A stretch of 21,275 bases of DNA from Arthrobacter sp. (GCA_025464925.1 JAODMS010000200.1:1-21275), one strand, 5' to 3'; positions 6,792 to 14,915 are shown, counted from the first letter of the stretch. Numbers and translations are program-made. The notes: generated by a model not told the origin, from the sequence alone.

Positions 6792-8293
6792 GTCGTAGTT
6801 CTTTCTGCGATGCCCATGGCGTTGGCCACGAGGCTGTGTTCATTGATGTCGTCGCCGGTGTGTTCGGAGACGAACTGACCTTGCCGCATCACTTTGACCC
6901 GGTCGCTGAGGGAGATAATTTCCGGCAGGTCGGAAGAGACCACGATCACTGCGCTTCCGGCCTTGGCCAAAGCGTCGATAAGTTCGTAGATTTCGACCTT
7001 GCCGCCGACATCCACGCCCTTGGTGGGCTCATCGAAGAGGAATACTTTGGTGTTACGCCAGGTCCATTTGGCGATAACAATTTTTTGTTGGTTGCCGCCA
7101 GAGAACTGGCGGGCGTTGAGGCGCACATTGGCGGGCCGGAGTGACATCCTCGCCGCGGCCTCTTCCGCGGCGGCGACCTGCTTCCGCAGGCTGATGAACG
7201 GCCCGAATCCGTTAAACTGCCTGTCCGCGGTGAGGGCGACGTTGAAGTAGGCGGGAACCTGCAGGACCAGGCCCTGGTGCTTGCGTTCTTCGGGGATGAA
7301 CGCGATACCAGCGTTTCTGCTGTCGCGCGGCGAACGGATCCGGCGCTTTTTCCCGTCAATGCTCACCGTTCCGGTGCTGCCTTTATCGGCCCTGATGATT
7401 GCACGCAGGAACTCGGTGCGCCCTGAGCCGACCAGACCTGCGATACCCAAAACTTCGCCCGCCCGGACGTCCACGGCGAGGGGTCCCCCGCCGGTGGGGT
7501 GGCTGACCTCCGAGGCTGAAAACAGGACCGGGGCGTCTGGTGGGACCGGGTGCTGCCGTTTGAACGACAGCAGCTCCCGGCCAACCATGTTCCGAACTAT
7601 GTCCTGTTCCGATGTCTCCACTATCGGCCTGGTGTAGTTGACGGTGCCGTCGCGCAGGACCACGACCTTGTCGGAGACGCTCATGACCTCGGGCATCTTG
7701 TGTGAAACGTAGATGATGCCTACCCCGCGGGTGTGGGCGATTTCCCGCACCCGGTTCAGGACGCCTTCGACGTTGTGTTCCAGCATGCTGGTTGTAGGTT
7801 CATCAAGGGCTACGATTTTCGCGCCGAACGCCAGTGCCCGGGCGATGGTCAGGGCGTGGCGCTGGGCGGGGCTCAGCCCCCGCACGGAGGCTTTCGCGTT
7901 GAGCGGAAACCCCATCTGGGCGACGTCGGCCAGTGCCTGGTCGATGTGTGTGCCAGCATCCTGGCGTTGGCGGGAGGTGCGCCCGAGCACGAGGTTCTGT
8001 TCCACCGACAGCTGCGGAACGATGGCGGGTTCCTGGTGGGCGATTCTCACCCCGTCCGCCAGTGCCTGGCGGGGTGAGAAGTGCTGCCGTTGGGTGCCGT
8101 CGATAATTACGGCTCCATGGTCCGGGACGAGGGAGCCGCCAAGGATGGCGAGCAGCGTGCTTTTGCCCGCCCCGTTTTCTCCGGCCAATGTGCAGATTTC
8201 TCCGCGTTCCAACGTGAAGCTGACATCGTTCAGAGCACGGACTCCGGGGAATGACTTCGCGATATTCTGCAGTTCCAGCAGCGGTGCAACCAT
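6788..8293 (-). CDS. Sugar ABC transporter ATP-binding protein, two-domain (RbsA/MglA family)
   Basis: This 501-residue protein contains two fused nucleotide-binding domains. Domain 1 has Walker A GENGAGKSTLL (about 38-48), a divergent signature LSPAQRHALTIARAL and Walker B IVALDEPTTS. Domain 2 has the degenerate Walker A typical of this family (GLVGSGRTEFLRAI, with Arg in place of Lys), the signature FSGGNQQKIVIAKW and FLFDEPTKGVDVGGK. It powers import through the neighbouring permease at the inner face of the membrane. It starts 19 nt after the binding-protein stop and overlaps the permease start by 4 nt. The Shine-Dalgarno before the ATG is weak, suggesting coupling to the upstream gene. 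Length and motifs are standard for the carbohydrate uptake transporter-2 class. Confidence 0.95.
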   Translation of the reverse strand: MVAPLLELQNIAKSFPGVRALNDVSFTLERGEICTLAGENGAGKSTLLAILGGSLVPDHGAVIIDGTQRQHFSPRQALADGVRIAHQEPAIVPQLSVEQNLVLGRTSRQRQDAGTHIDQALADVAQMGFPLNAKASVRGLSPAQRHALTIARALAFGAKIVALDEPTTSMLEHNVEGVLNRVREIAHTRGVGIIYVSHKMPEVMSVSDKVVVLRDGTVNYTRPIVETSEQDIVRNMVGRELLSFKRQHPVPPDAPVLFSASEVSHPTGGGPLAVDVRAGEVLGIAGLVGSGRTEFLRAIIRADKGSTGTVSIDGKKRRIRSPRDSRNAGIAFIPEERKHQGLVLQVPAYFNVALTADRQFNGFGPFISLRKQVAAAEEAAARMSLRPANVRLNARQFSGGNQQKIVIAKWTWRNTKVFLFDEPTKGVDVGGKVEIYELIDALAKAGSAVIVVSSDLPEIISLSDRVKVMRQGQFVSEHTGDDINEHSLVANAMGIAERTTT

Positions 8294-8312
8294 GATGGGT
8301 ACCGTTTCTGCC

Positions 8313-9377
8313 TTACGGCATTCCGGTCGGGTATTCCCCGACGTTCTTAGAATCGATGATGAAGGCGGGAACGTCGACCCAGCCGGGAACCTTCTTGCCG
8401 GCCAACAGCCAGAGGGCGGCGTCCACGCCGCTGGCGCCTTCGGTTACGGGCTGCTCGCTGACCGTGGCGGTCATGTTGCCTGCCTGGATTTCCTTTTTCG
8501 CCTGGGGAATGCCGTCGGTTCCGACCAGCAGTACCTTTCCGGTGAGATTCTTCGCGGCGATGGCAGCTGCGACTCCGAACGCCATGCCGTCATTCTGGGA
8601 ATAGAACGCCTTGATGTCGGGGTTGGCCGTGAGCATGGCAGTCGCGATCTCCTGCGCCCTGGTCTGGTCCCACTTCGCTGTCTGGGAGGCAACCAGCTGC
8701 AGGTTGGAATGCTTGGCCAGGCCCTTCTTGAAGCCCTCGCCGCGGTTCAGGGCATTTGATGATCCCGGGTCGCCTTCAATCATGGCGACCTTGCCGCCGT
8801 CGGGGAGACCGGCCGCGATGTAATCAGCAGCCGTCTCGCCGATCGTCAGCGCATCAGGACCGACGTAAACGCTTCCCGGGACAGTGCCCTTGGCATCGTT
8901 GAGGATCACGACCGGCATGTTCTTTGCCAGGGCATCGGTGAAGACCGTGTCCAGGCCTGTCGCCGAAATAGGCGAAGCAAGCAGGGCGCTGCAGCCCTGG
9001 TTCGCGGCACTCTTTGCCTTGTCCAGCTGCTCGGTAATGGAGGACTCATCCGTCACGTCAAACGTCTGGTACTTGACGCCAAGCTTCTTTGCCTCGGCCT
9101 CGAAGCCGTCCCGCTCAAAACCCCAGAACTCGTTGGACAGGGTTCGGGTGATGTAGCAAAGCTTGGTATCGGCCGAGCCGGCCGGTTCGCCAAGGCTGGT
9201 CTTCACATCCTTGATCGGTGTCTTCGCAGCCCCATCAACCAGGCTGACCAGGTTGCCGGACTGGGCTGGCTGGGACTGGCCGCTGGGCCCTTCGGGGGTG
9301 GCACTACAGGCCGCGAGCAACGCGACAGCCGCCGTGGCGGCGAAAAGCTGGGTAGCCGCGCGAGGAATTTTTGTCAT
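8313..9377 (-). CDS. Sugar ABC transporter substrate-binding lipoprotein (RbsB family)
   Basis: This is a 354-residue periplasmic-binding-protein family 4 lipoprotein. It begins MTKIPRAATQLFAATAAVAL and continues to the lipobox LLAAC, so it is exported and anchored to the outer face of the membrane. A Pro/Gly/Ser/Gln linker and an about 30-residue extension (to EPAGSADTK) precede the first lobe, where LCYITRTLSNEFWGFERDGF opens the first strand. The motifs GCSALLASPISATGLD and NDGMAFGVAAAIAAK are typical of ribose-type binders. I chose the ATG at 9375-9377 because AAAGGAA lies about 7 nt upstream and the signal peptide begins there; a longer frame opens at 9434 without signal features. It is the first gene of the importer operon, under a LacI-type operator. 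The Asn, Trp and Phe at the first strand suggest a hydroxylated sugar-like ligand (inference). Confidence 0.93.
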   Translation of the reverse strand: MTKIPRAATQLFAATAAVALLAACSATPEGPSGQSQPAQSGNLVSLVDGAAKTPIKDVKTSLGEPAGSADTKLCYITRTLSNEFWGFERDGFEAEAKKLGVKYQTFDVTDESSITEQLDKAKSAANQGCSALLASPISATGLDTVFTDALAKNMPVVILNDAKGTVPGSVYVGPDALTIGETAADYIAAGLPDGGKVAMIEGDPGSSNALNRGEGFKKGLAKHSNLQLVASQTAKWDQTRAQEIATAMLTANPDIKAFYSQNDGMAFGVAAAIAAKNLTGKVLLVGTDGIPQAKKEIQAGNMTATVSEQPVTEGASGVDAALWLLAGKKVPGWVDVPAFIIDSKNVGEYPTGMP

Positions 9378-9522
9378 TGGAATAGTTCCTTTCATCATTG
9401 GAAGGCCCGCCACAGGCGGCACTCTTGCTGTCATTGTTCGGTGGCCGCCTCTCGGGGAGAGGAACAGCGCCCGAACTCTTCGTCCTGCCGGAAAGCCGGG
9501 ATTTGGATGCTGACGGTCAGCC

Positions 9523-9571
9523 GTGGTACCGGTTACACTCTGTGTACCACAGCGGATTTTTGCCTTGTAAA
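9523..9571 (-). promoter_or_regulatory. Promoter and LacI-type operator of the ABC importer operon
   Basis: On the minus strand TTTACA (9566-9571) and GGTACA (9543-9548) are 17 nt apart. Four nt further downstream lies GTGTAACCGGTACCAC (9523-9538), 15 of 16 identical to the operator at 2877-2892. The operator would overlap the transcription start. An additional inverted repeat, GTGGTAC-N14-GTACCAC (9523-9550), spans operator and -10. The predicted leader to the binding-protein start is about 160 nt; I saw no known riboswitch in it. Confidence 0.65.
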
Positions 9572-9657
9572 TAATCTGGTTAATAGCTCGATACCTAGGG
9601 AAGAGGGGCCGGACAGGGCCGCTTGCCTCCGCCCCGAAGAGACGGGCCAGAGAATCA

Positions 9658-9672
9658 GCGGGCGGCGCCCGC
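9658..9672 (-). terminator. Short GC hairpin 3' of the sugar kinase gene
   Basis: GCGGGC (9658-9663) and GCCCGC (9667-9672) form a six-pair stem with a three-base loop, about 20 nt past the kinase stop. There is no T run on either side. It may end the isomerase-kinase transcript before the ABC importer promoter, but the rest of this 314-nt spacer (9378-9691) holds only the importer promoter and operator. Confidence 0.3.
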
Positions 9673-9691
9673 CGGACACTCCACTCGCGTT

Positions 9692-10660
9692 TCAGCCATG
9701 AACTGTCTCTGACGGTTCCAGGGATCCAGCTGAGGCTTTGACGAGGGGAACGCCGATGACGCTCTCGATGTGCCGGACGTCATCGGGTGTGAGGAAAGAT
9801 TCAGAGCGGCCGCAGACAAGCCGGCCCGCCTCGTTGGCGGCCCGGAGGCAGACGGAGAACGGGTGGCCGTTGGCCATCGCCAGAACCATCGTTCCCAGAA
9901 AGCTGTCGCCGGCCCCTACTGAGTTGACGACGCGGATCGGTTCGACGTCCGCCTCCACGAGGTCATTCCCGCTTATCGCAGCCACCCCGCCGCCGCCGAG
10001 TGTCAGAACGGGCGTCTTGGCTCCGGCCTCGCGGAGAGCCCTGAGGAGCAGCGGAACATCGGTGTTTTGCGGGACGTCCAGTACGTGGCAGGCCTCGCGG
10101 AGATTCATGACCACGACGTCAGCGAGTCGGAGGAACGACCTCGCCTCGGTGTGCACCGGGGACAGGTTCAGCACCACGGTTGAACCAAGCTCACGAAACC
10201 GGATGGCTGCGCGCCTGACGGTAGGAAGAGGCACTTCGAGGTTCAGCACCACAAACGCCGGCGCTTCATGGTCCTCAAGGTAGGCGTCAACGTCAGCCGG
10301 TGAAAAATTCCCGTTGGCTCCCGGGACAACGACAGTATCGTATTCGCCCTCGGGATTGACTCTTACATGCCCCACGCCGGTGTGGATCCGGTCATCGCGA
10401 ATGATGCCCTCGGTCGTGATGCCCCGCCCCCGGAGGGCTCCGGTGACAAAGTTTCCGAGATCGTCAGAACCGACACGTCCCACGAGCGTCACCGTCGGAT
10501 CCAGCGAGGCGATGCTCATTGCGGCGTTGAGGCTCTTGCCGCCCGCAGCCATTTCGAAGCTGCCCCCGGTCACGTAACCCGCCGCGCTCCCGTCTGCGCC
10601 AAGGTAGGCAATGAGGTCCGCATTCAATGAGCCGAGGACACAGATACCGGTTGACCGCAC
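9692..10660 (-). CDS. PfkB-family carbohydrate kinase (ribokinase-like)
   Basis: This 322-residue cytoplasmic kinase opens with the first signature ICVLGSLNADLIAYLG. It has a sugar-site loop AAGGKSLNAAMSIA, where ribokinases usually show GGKGANQA. The C-terminal ATP/anion-hole signature VNSVGAGDSFLGTMV near residue 250 carries the catalytic Asp. It transfers phosphate from ATP to a hydroxymethyl group of a sugar or sugar acid. The start is GTG at 10658-10660, directly abutting the TAG of the upstream isomerase gene, so the two are translationally coupled and probably act in sequence. The changed sugar loop suggests a substrate other than ribose (inference). It lies near the SorC-type regulator that is divergent from the pair. 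Confidence 0.9.
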   Translation of the reverse strand: MRSTGICVLGSLNADLIAYLGADGSAAGYVTGGSFEMAAGGKSLNAAMSIASLDPTVTLVGRVGSDDLGNFVTGALRGRGITTEGIIRDDRIHTGVGHVRVNPEGEYDTVVVPGANGNFSPADVDAYLEDHEAPAFVVLNLEVPLPTVRRAAIRFRELGSTVVLNLSPVHTEARSFLRLADVVVMNLREACHVLDVPQNTDVPLLLRALREAGAKTPVLTLGGGGVAAISGNDLVEADVEPIRVVNSVGAGDSFLGTMVLAMANGHPFSVCLRAANEAGRLVCGRSESFLTPDDVRHIESVIGVPLVKASAGSLEPSETVHG

Positions 10661-11623
10661 CTAGACACCCACGACTTTCGACCACACAACGGACGAGGAG
10701 TGCAGTGCGTCTCCGCTGGGGAGGTCCGGATGATCCCGGACCAGTTCGCGGGCCTTGTCGATGATGGTCCCCATCCTCTCGATGTTCATTTCGCATTCGG
10801 GGACAGGGTTCTCGCGTACCGGATCGGTGTCGAAATAGTACGTTCCCTGATATCCCTCGCGGAGCAGGTAATATACGAGTTCCAGTGTTTCCGCGAAGTG
10901 GATCGACGCTACCACGAGGCCGTCGTCAGCCACGCCGTGCGAGTCGTTGAGCTGCAACCCGAACAGTTTCTGCTCCCGCAGGCACATGGCGGCGGACTGC
11001 GCCGGATTCTCCCGGGCCATCAGAAGGTGGCCGAAGTCCAGGGTGACGCCGAGGTTCGGGCGGTCACAGTCCTTGATGAGGTTCATGACGGCGCCTGTGG
11101 TGTTGAGAATGGTGCGTCCACGCGGCTCTGCCGGCTTGTACTCGATCGAGATACGGATGTCCTGGTCGACATCGGCGACGGCCTGCAGGCTTTCGACCAT
11201 CCAGTTCCAGGACTTCATGTAGTCCATCTGCAGGGGGTATTCGTAGCCGTCATGGGCCGGCCACAGCAGTACGTGGTCGGTGCCGAATTCCCGGCACAGG
11301 CTGATGGCTTCCTTGACCATCGCGACGGCTGATTCCCGAAGCGCGGGGTCGGGATTGGTGAACCCTCCGTTGGAAAACTGGGGTGCCGGCCAGCGGAGCT
11401 GGATGCCGCGGACATCGAGATCGGCTTTGTCCAGGGCCGCCCTAATTTCCTCGACTGAATGCTGACCGAAGTGCTCCGGGTAGTTCAGTTCCAGTGACGT
11501 CAACCCCTTCACGCTTCCGGCGATGGCGATCAGGTCGATCACCGAATCTTCACCGCTGGGGTATTTTTTGCCCTTGCCCAGCCCGAAGGAATTGAGGCGG
11601 GTGGAGTACTTGATATCTGTCAT
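10661..11623 (-). CDS. Sugar (phosphate) isomerase/epimerase, xylose-isomerase-like TIM barrel
   Basis: This 320-residue enzyme of the AP endonuclease family 2 fold shows expected metal-site strands. ISIEYKPAEPRGRTILN carries the first Glu, LGVTLDFGHLLMARENPAQS the Asp/His pair, and LQLNDSHGVADDG a further His. Relatives include L-rhamnose isomerase-type, D-apiose and D-tagatose/psicose isomerases and epimerases. I chose ATG 11621-11623 (MTDIKYSTRLNSFG) because the family similarity begins there. A GTG at 11660-11662 would add 13 residues, and neither has a strong Shine-Dalgarno. The stop abuts the kinase GTG, giving an isomerase-then-kinase unit of the kind seen in ketose catabolism, where the aldose is isomerised and the ketose phosphorylated. 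The substrate is not known. Confidence 0.87.
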   Translation of the reverse strand: MTDIKYSTRLNSFGLGKGKKYPSGEDSVIDLIAIAGSVKGLTSLELNYPEHFGQHSVEEIRAALDKADLDVRGIQLRWPAPQFSNGGFTNPDPALRESAVAMVKEAISLCREFGTDHVLLWPAHDGYEYPLQMDYMKSWNWMVESLQAVADVDQDIRISIEYKPAEPRGRTILNTTGAVMNLIKDCDRPNLGVTLDFGHLLMARENPAQSAAMCLREQKLFGLQLNDSHGVADDGLVVASIHFAETLELVYYLLREGYQGTYYFDTDPVRENPVPECEMNIERMGTIIDKARELVRDHPDLPSGDALHSSSVVWSKVVGV

Positions 11624-11674
11624 CTGCGTTTCGCTTTCGATCGTAAAGGCCACTCGTCCCACTGGGGGCGGCGA

Positions 11675-11708
11675 TCGAAATTCCTGACGGAACTTCGACC
11701 CTGAAGTT
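11675..11708. promoter_or_regulatory. Inverted repeats upstream of the isomerase-kinase operon, candidate operator
   Basis: TCGAAATTCC-TGAC-GGAACTTCGA (11675-11698) is an inverted repeat with 9 of 10 arm positions matching. It overlaps a second perfect one, AACTTC-GACCCT-GAAGTT (11691-11708). They lie about 50-85 nt upstream of the isomerase ATG, in the 318-nt spacer shared with the SorC-type regulator. They may bind that regulator, or form an mRNA hairpin. No convincing -35/-10 pair was found here. Confidence 0.4.
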
Positions 11709-11789
11709 GGGCTGGTGTTGGAAGTCTACGAGCCGTTGCGTCCCGGAACGGAGGGAAAGTTAGGTGCAAGAGCTAGAATCTTTCAGTGT

Positions 11790-11803
11790 TGAATATTGAT
11801 TCA
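11790..11803. promoter_or_regulatory. TGAAT-N4-ATTCA inverted repeat in the SorC divergent region
   Basis: TGAATATTGATTCA is AT-rich in otherwise GC-rich sequence and forms a dyad. Its left part, TGAATATT, recurs inverted as AATATTCA near 11910-11917, about 25-30 nt before the regulator ATG. SorC-family regulators often bind such paired AT-rich sites in divergent promoters (family knowledge); binding here is inferred. Confidence 0.4.
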
Positions 11804-11922
11804 GAGCGGCGTGAGACGGCGCCTGAATAACAGTCCGGTCCCGACCCGGGGATCAGGGCCGGAAGTATGAAACGCGGAGACACGCGGGACGCGTATTCGC
11901 GCCTGCATAAATATTCAAAAGG

Positions 11923-11940
11923 GTGACGAAAGTGACGAAA
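11923..11940 (+). repeat. Perfect tandem 9-bp repeat abutting the SorC-type regulator start
   Basis: GTGACGAAA occurs twice back to back (11923-11931, 11932-11940), followed by a third partial unit TATGACG that contains the start codon. The repeats occupy the place where a Shine-Dalgarno would be expected, and none is evident. They could be a weak ribosome site or an operator for autoregulation. Confidence 0.5.
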
Positions 11941-11941
11941 T

Positions 11942-12931
11942 ATGACGCAGATCACAGGACCCTCGTCCTTCTTATCGGTTAGCACGGAGCAGCTTCGGCT
12001 CTTCACCAAGATCGCCGTGCTCTACCACGAAGAAGGCTTGTCGCAGGCCGAGATCTCCCAGCGCCTGAACCTCTCCCAAGCAAGGGTTTCGCGCTATCTC
12101 AAGAACGCTGTTGACCTGGGAATCGTGCGGACGTCCATAGTTCAGCCGGCGGGAATTTATGTCGGACTTGAGAAAGCTCTCGAAGAGAAGTACCAACTCC
12201 GGGAAGTTGTGGTCGTGGACGTCATGGACGGCGCCTCACTGGGAATGCGACTGGGCTCATCCGCGGCCACCTACCTGGAAACCACAATCGACGCCGACGA
12301 CTACGTGGGAATCTCCTCCTGGAGCACAACGCTCCTGCATACCGTAGAAGCAATGCGCTCCCGGCCAAGAAAGATCGCCAACGAAGTGATCCAGCTCATC
12401 GGCGGCGTCGGCAGCCCGCAGGCCCAGATGCAGGCCACGCGGCTGGTCGCCCATCTCGCAGAACTGACATCGGCCAGGCCCTACTACATGGGATGCCCGG
12501 GGCTCGTGGCAAACCAGCAGATCCGTGAGGCGTTCATGGGGGATCCCGCCGTGGCTGCCTCCATCGACGCCTGGGACCGCCTGACCACTTTGCTGGTCGG
12601 AATCGGAACGTTCCCGGCGTCCCCTCTGTGGCAGGCCAGCGGGAATGCCTTAAGCAGGGCGGAGGAAAGAGAACTCTCCCGGGCCGGCACCGTCGGAGAG
12701 ATATGTTTGCGTTTCTTCGACATCAACGGGCACCCCATGAAGCCCGCCATCGAAGAGCGGGTGATCTCCATAGACGCCGCCGCCATGATGCGGGTACCCC
12801 GCCGCGTCGGCGTCGCCGGGGGCATGCGCAAACTGGAGGCCATCCGTGGCGCCGTCACCGGCGGGTGGATCAATGTGCTGATAACGGATGCGGACGTCGC
12901 GAGACAGCTTTTGGAGCCTCCGCAGCTCTAG
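11942..12931 (+). CDS. SorC/DeoR-type sugar-binding transcriptional regulator
   Basis: This is a 329-residue DNA-binding regulator. The N-terminal helix-turn-helix (about residues 20-60) reads GLSQAEISQRLNLSQARVSR followed by YLKNAVDLGIV. From about residue 70 the SorC effector domain follows (VIQLIGGVGSP, LLVGIGTFPASPLW, GEICLRFFDINGHP, RRVGVAGGMRKLEAIRGAV), a fold related to sugar-phosphate isomerases. Such proteins sense phosphorylated sugars and control nearby operons. ATG 11942 is the first possible start in frame, because a TGA lies at 11933. No clear Shine-Dalgarno is present. It is divergent from the isomerase-kinase operon, with dyads between, so it probably responds to the kinase product or substrate (inference). 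Confidence 0.92.
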   Translation: MTQITGPSSFLSVSTEQLRLFTKIAVLYHEEGLSQAEISQRLNLSQARVSRYLKNAVDLGIVRTSIVQPAGIYVGLEKALEEKYQLREVVVVDVMDGASLGMRLGSSAATYLETTIDADDYVGISSWSTTLLHTVEAMRSRPRKIANEVIQLIGGVGSPQAQMQATRLVAHLAELTSARPYYMGCPGLVANQQIREAFMGDPAVAASIDAWDRLTTLLVGIGTFPASPLWQASGNALSRAEERELSRAGTVGEICLRFFDINGHPMKPAIEERVISIDAAAMMRVPRRVGVAGGMRKLEAIRGAVTGGWINVLITDADVARQLLEPPQL

Positions 12932-13093
12932 GCCGCGCGGTTCGGTCAGGGGTCCATCCTAAGGAGCGGCAACGGGCCGGCTGCGCTGCCGTCGGCGGTC
13001 CCGGAAGTGCAACCTACACCACGAGTCCCCGTATTCCTCCGCCGGGGGACGGGACGCAGCCTTGACAAGACATTTCGAGCGTTAAACCGTCCC

Positions 13094-14164
13094 TCAGGTG
13101 GAATCGCCATTCGCGTCGGGTTCGGCCCATTCCAGCGCTGCGACGAGGTGTCCTTCGTTGGGCAGTGCCTGCTGTTCGTCCGGGGGAAATTTGTCGTAGG
13201 TGTAGGCGGCGATGGCCATGGGGGAGGTGGAGCGTCCCAGGCTGTACCGGACGCTCCGGTCATTTTTGGTGCCGCAGATGAGGATTCCGATGGTTTCGTT
13301 ATGGTGGCCGCGCCGAAGGACGTCGGCGACGAGGGCGACGTAGAAGTTGAACTTGCCGGCATATTCGGGCTGGAATGTGCCGGTCTTGAGTTCGATGACG
13401 ACGTAGCGGGATTGTTCGATGTGGAAGAAGAGCAGGTCCACGTAGAAGTCATCGCCGTCCACGTCGAAGTGGACCTGCCGGCCGACGAAGGAGAATCCGG
13501 GGTCCAGTTCGCGGAGGGTTTCGGTGATCCTGCTGGTCAGGGCGCTCTCGAGGTCGCGTTCGGCAACTTCCCCGGACAGGCCGAGCAACTCAAAGTTGTA
13601 GGGGTCTTTGGCGACCTGCTGCGCGAGTTTCGAATCCGGTGCAACGAGCTGCTGCTTAAAGTTCGACGGCGCCGCCCCGGTGCGTTCCAGGGTCTTGTTC
13701 ATGATCATGTTCATCAGGACATTCCGCGACCAGCCGTATTCGACGGCGGCCGCGGCGTACCAGTCCCGCGCCTCCGGCTCCAGCCGTTTGTCCAGAATGG
13801 TGCGGATGTGGCCCCAGGGCAAATGTCCCACAGGCTGTGGGACATTTGCGTCGAACGCAGGCCAGGCCTCCGCGAAGCTGCGCATATATTGAAGATTGGA
13901 CCGTGACAGACCTGTCATGTCAGGGAATTCTGCTCCCAGGTCCTCGGCCAGCCTGCCGATTACCCCGCTCCCCCAGCCGTCGATGGCCTGGCGTTCCAGG
14001 ATGGTCCGGCCGATGGACCAGTACAGCTCGATCAGCTGGGTGTTGACGGTCCGCAAGGCCTTGGTGCGTGCGGCCCTGACCCGGTCCTTGAGCTCGCCGA
14101 GGAGGGCGGTGTAGCCGGTGGGGAGGGCGAGGTCGCGCTTCCCCGAGGTCAAACTGCAGCTCAT
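13094..14164 (-). CDS. YhcG/DUF1016 family PDDEXK nuclease domain protein
   Basis: This protein of about 356 residues has the N-terminal DUF1016 helical domain (LPTGYTALLGELKDRV, then NTQLIELYWSIGRTILERQA). The C-terminal nuclease core contains FYVDLLFFHIEQSRYVVIEL with Asp, then ELKTG with Glu and Lys, then FQPEYAGKFNFYVALV. These are the acidic and Lys residues of a PDDEXK active site. The family is widespread near restriction-modification and other defence genes or alone; its function is not firmly known. I chose ATG 14164 because the family match starts about 14 codons later, although the Shine-Dalgarno is weak. An alternative frame just upstream (ATG 14228, MFSRTAAASLVSASDELAAR) would join this frame after a one-base shift near 14140. 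No partner gene is visible, so it appears as an orphan. Confidence 0.85.
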   Translation of the reverse strand: MSCSLTSGKRDLALPTGYTALLGELKDRVRAARTKALRTVNTQLIELYWSIGRTILERQAIDGWGSGVIGRLAEDLGAEFPDMTGLSRSNLQYMRSFAEAWPAFDANVPQPVGHLPWGHIRTILDKRLEPEARDWYAAAAVEYGWSRNVLMNMIMNKTLERTGAAPSNFKQQLVAPDSKLAQQVAKDPYNFELLGLSGEVAERDLESALTSRITETLRELDPGFSFVGRQVHFDVDGDDFYVDLLFFHIEQSRYVVIELKTGTFQPEYAGKFNFYVALVADVLRRGHHNETIGILICGTKNDRSVRYSLGRSTSPMAIAAYTYDKFPPDEQQALPNEGHLVAALEWAEPDANGDST

Positions 14165-14228
14165 CCAGCCGAGCCGCCAGCTCGTCGCTGGCCGAGACAA
14201 GGGACGCCGCTGCGGTACGGCTAAACAT

Positions 14229-14915
14229 GGATACGGCCACACCAGTGACCGACAGTTGCTTAAGAAACGGGGCGCATAGGTCGGCACTGCCCGGTCCTGC
14301 CGCATTCGATGCACCGGCGTCAACCATTAGCTACCCAGTCCTTACCTGGCACAAGCGGGCGGACGGCGTGTACAACGTTCATGATGAGCCTTGGATCCCC
14401 GACATCCTCCCGCGGCAGACGGGTGCGCAATGCGCCAACAGCGCCCTGCTGGGACAGCCCGGATGGGCGGCCACGTTTTTTGAAGGCACGGCTGGACTTC
14501 CGCGAGGCTGGGATCCAAATCCGCCAGCACAGTATCGATTATGTCTCGGGCTTGAGCCATTAGTGGCGGTTCGCAGCCCCCTATCGGTTCCAGGGGCGCT
14601 GCACAGTGGCGGACACGTCTCCCGAACGAATGCATTCTCCAACGGGTCTGCCGGGCAGTCGGGCAGTGCAGGTGCAAAAGGATCAGGGGGATCATTGCGT
14701 GACATTTGGCTGCTCCTGGAATCGCTGGGTGAGTGCAAGGCCAGGGTCCGGGGCCACTCTTTATTCTAGACGTGACGGATTCGGCTGAACAGGTCTAGGC
14801 CACTGGCGGAGCCGTCGGATCCCGCTTGCTGGTGCCCGCCGCAGCGCACACCCGCGTGGTGCCGCGCACTCGGGAAATTCAACCGCCCGCCGTCAATCGT
14901 TCACCAGTCTGGTGC
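14229..14915. other. Gene-poor stretch of unresolved coding content
   Basis: No gene can be supported with confidence. The best candidate is a plus-strand frame 14227-14769 (180 codons), in which about 14320-14475 has high third-position GC and a protein-like run YPVLTWHKRADGVYNVHDEP. GC preference is lost afterwards and the tail is low complexity. A minus-strand segment with MAQARDIIDTVLADLDPSL (start near 14562) also looks protein-like for about 25 residues. These are most simply fragments of decayed genes. Confidence 0.3.

Noticed and set aside
14227..14769. A 180-codon plus-strand ORF between the nuclease and protease genes
   Set aside because: Only its middle third has coding-like third positions and protein-like residues; the rest is low complexity and there is no ribosome site. 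Kept as an unresolved region rather than a gene.
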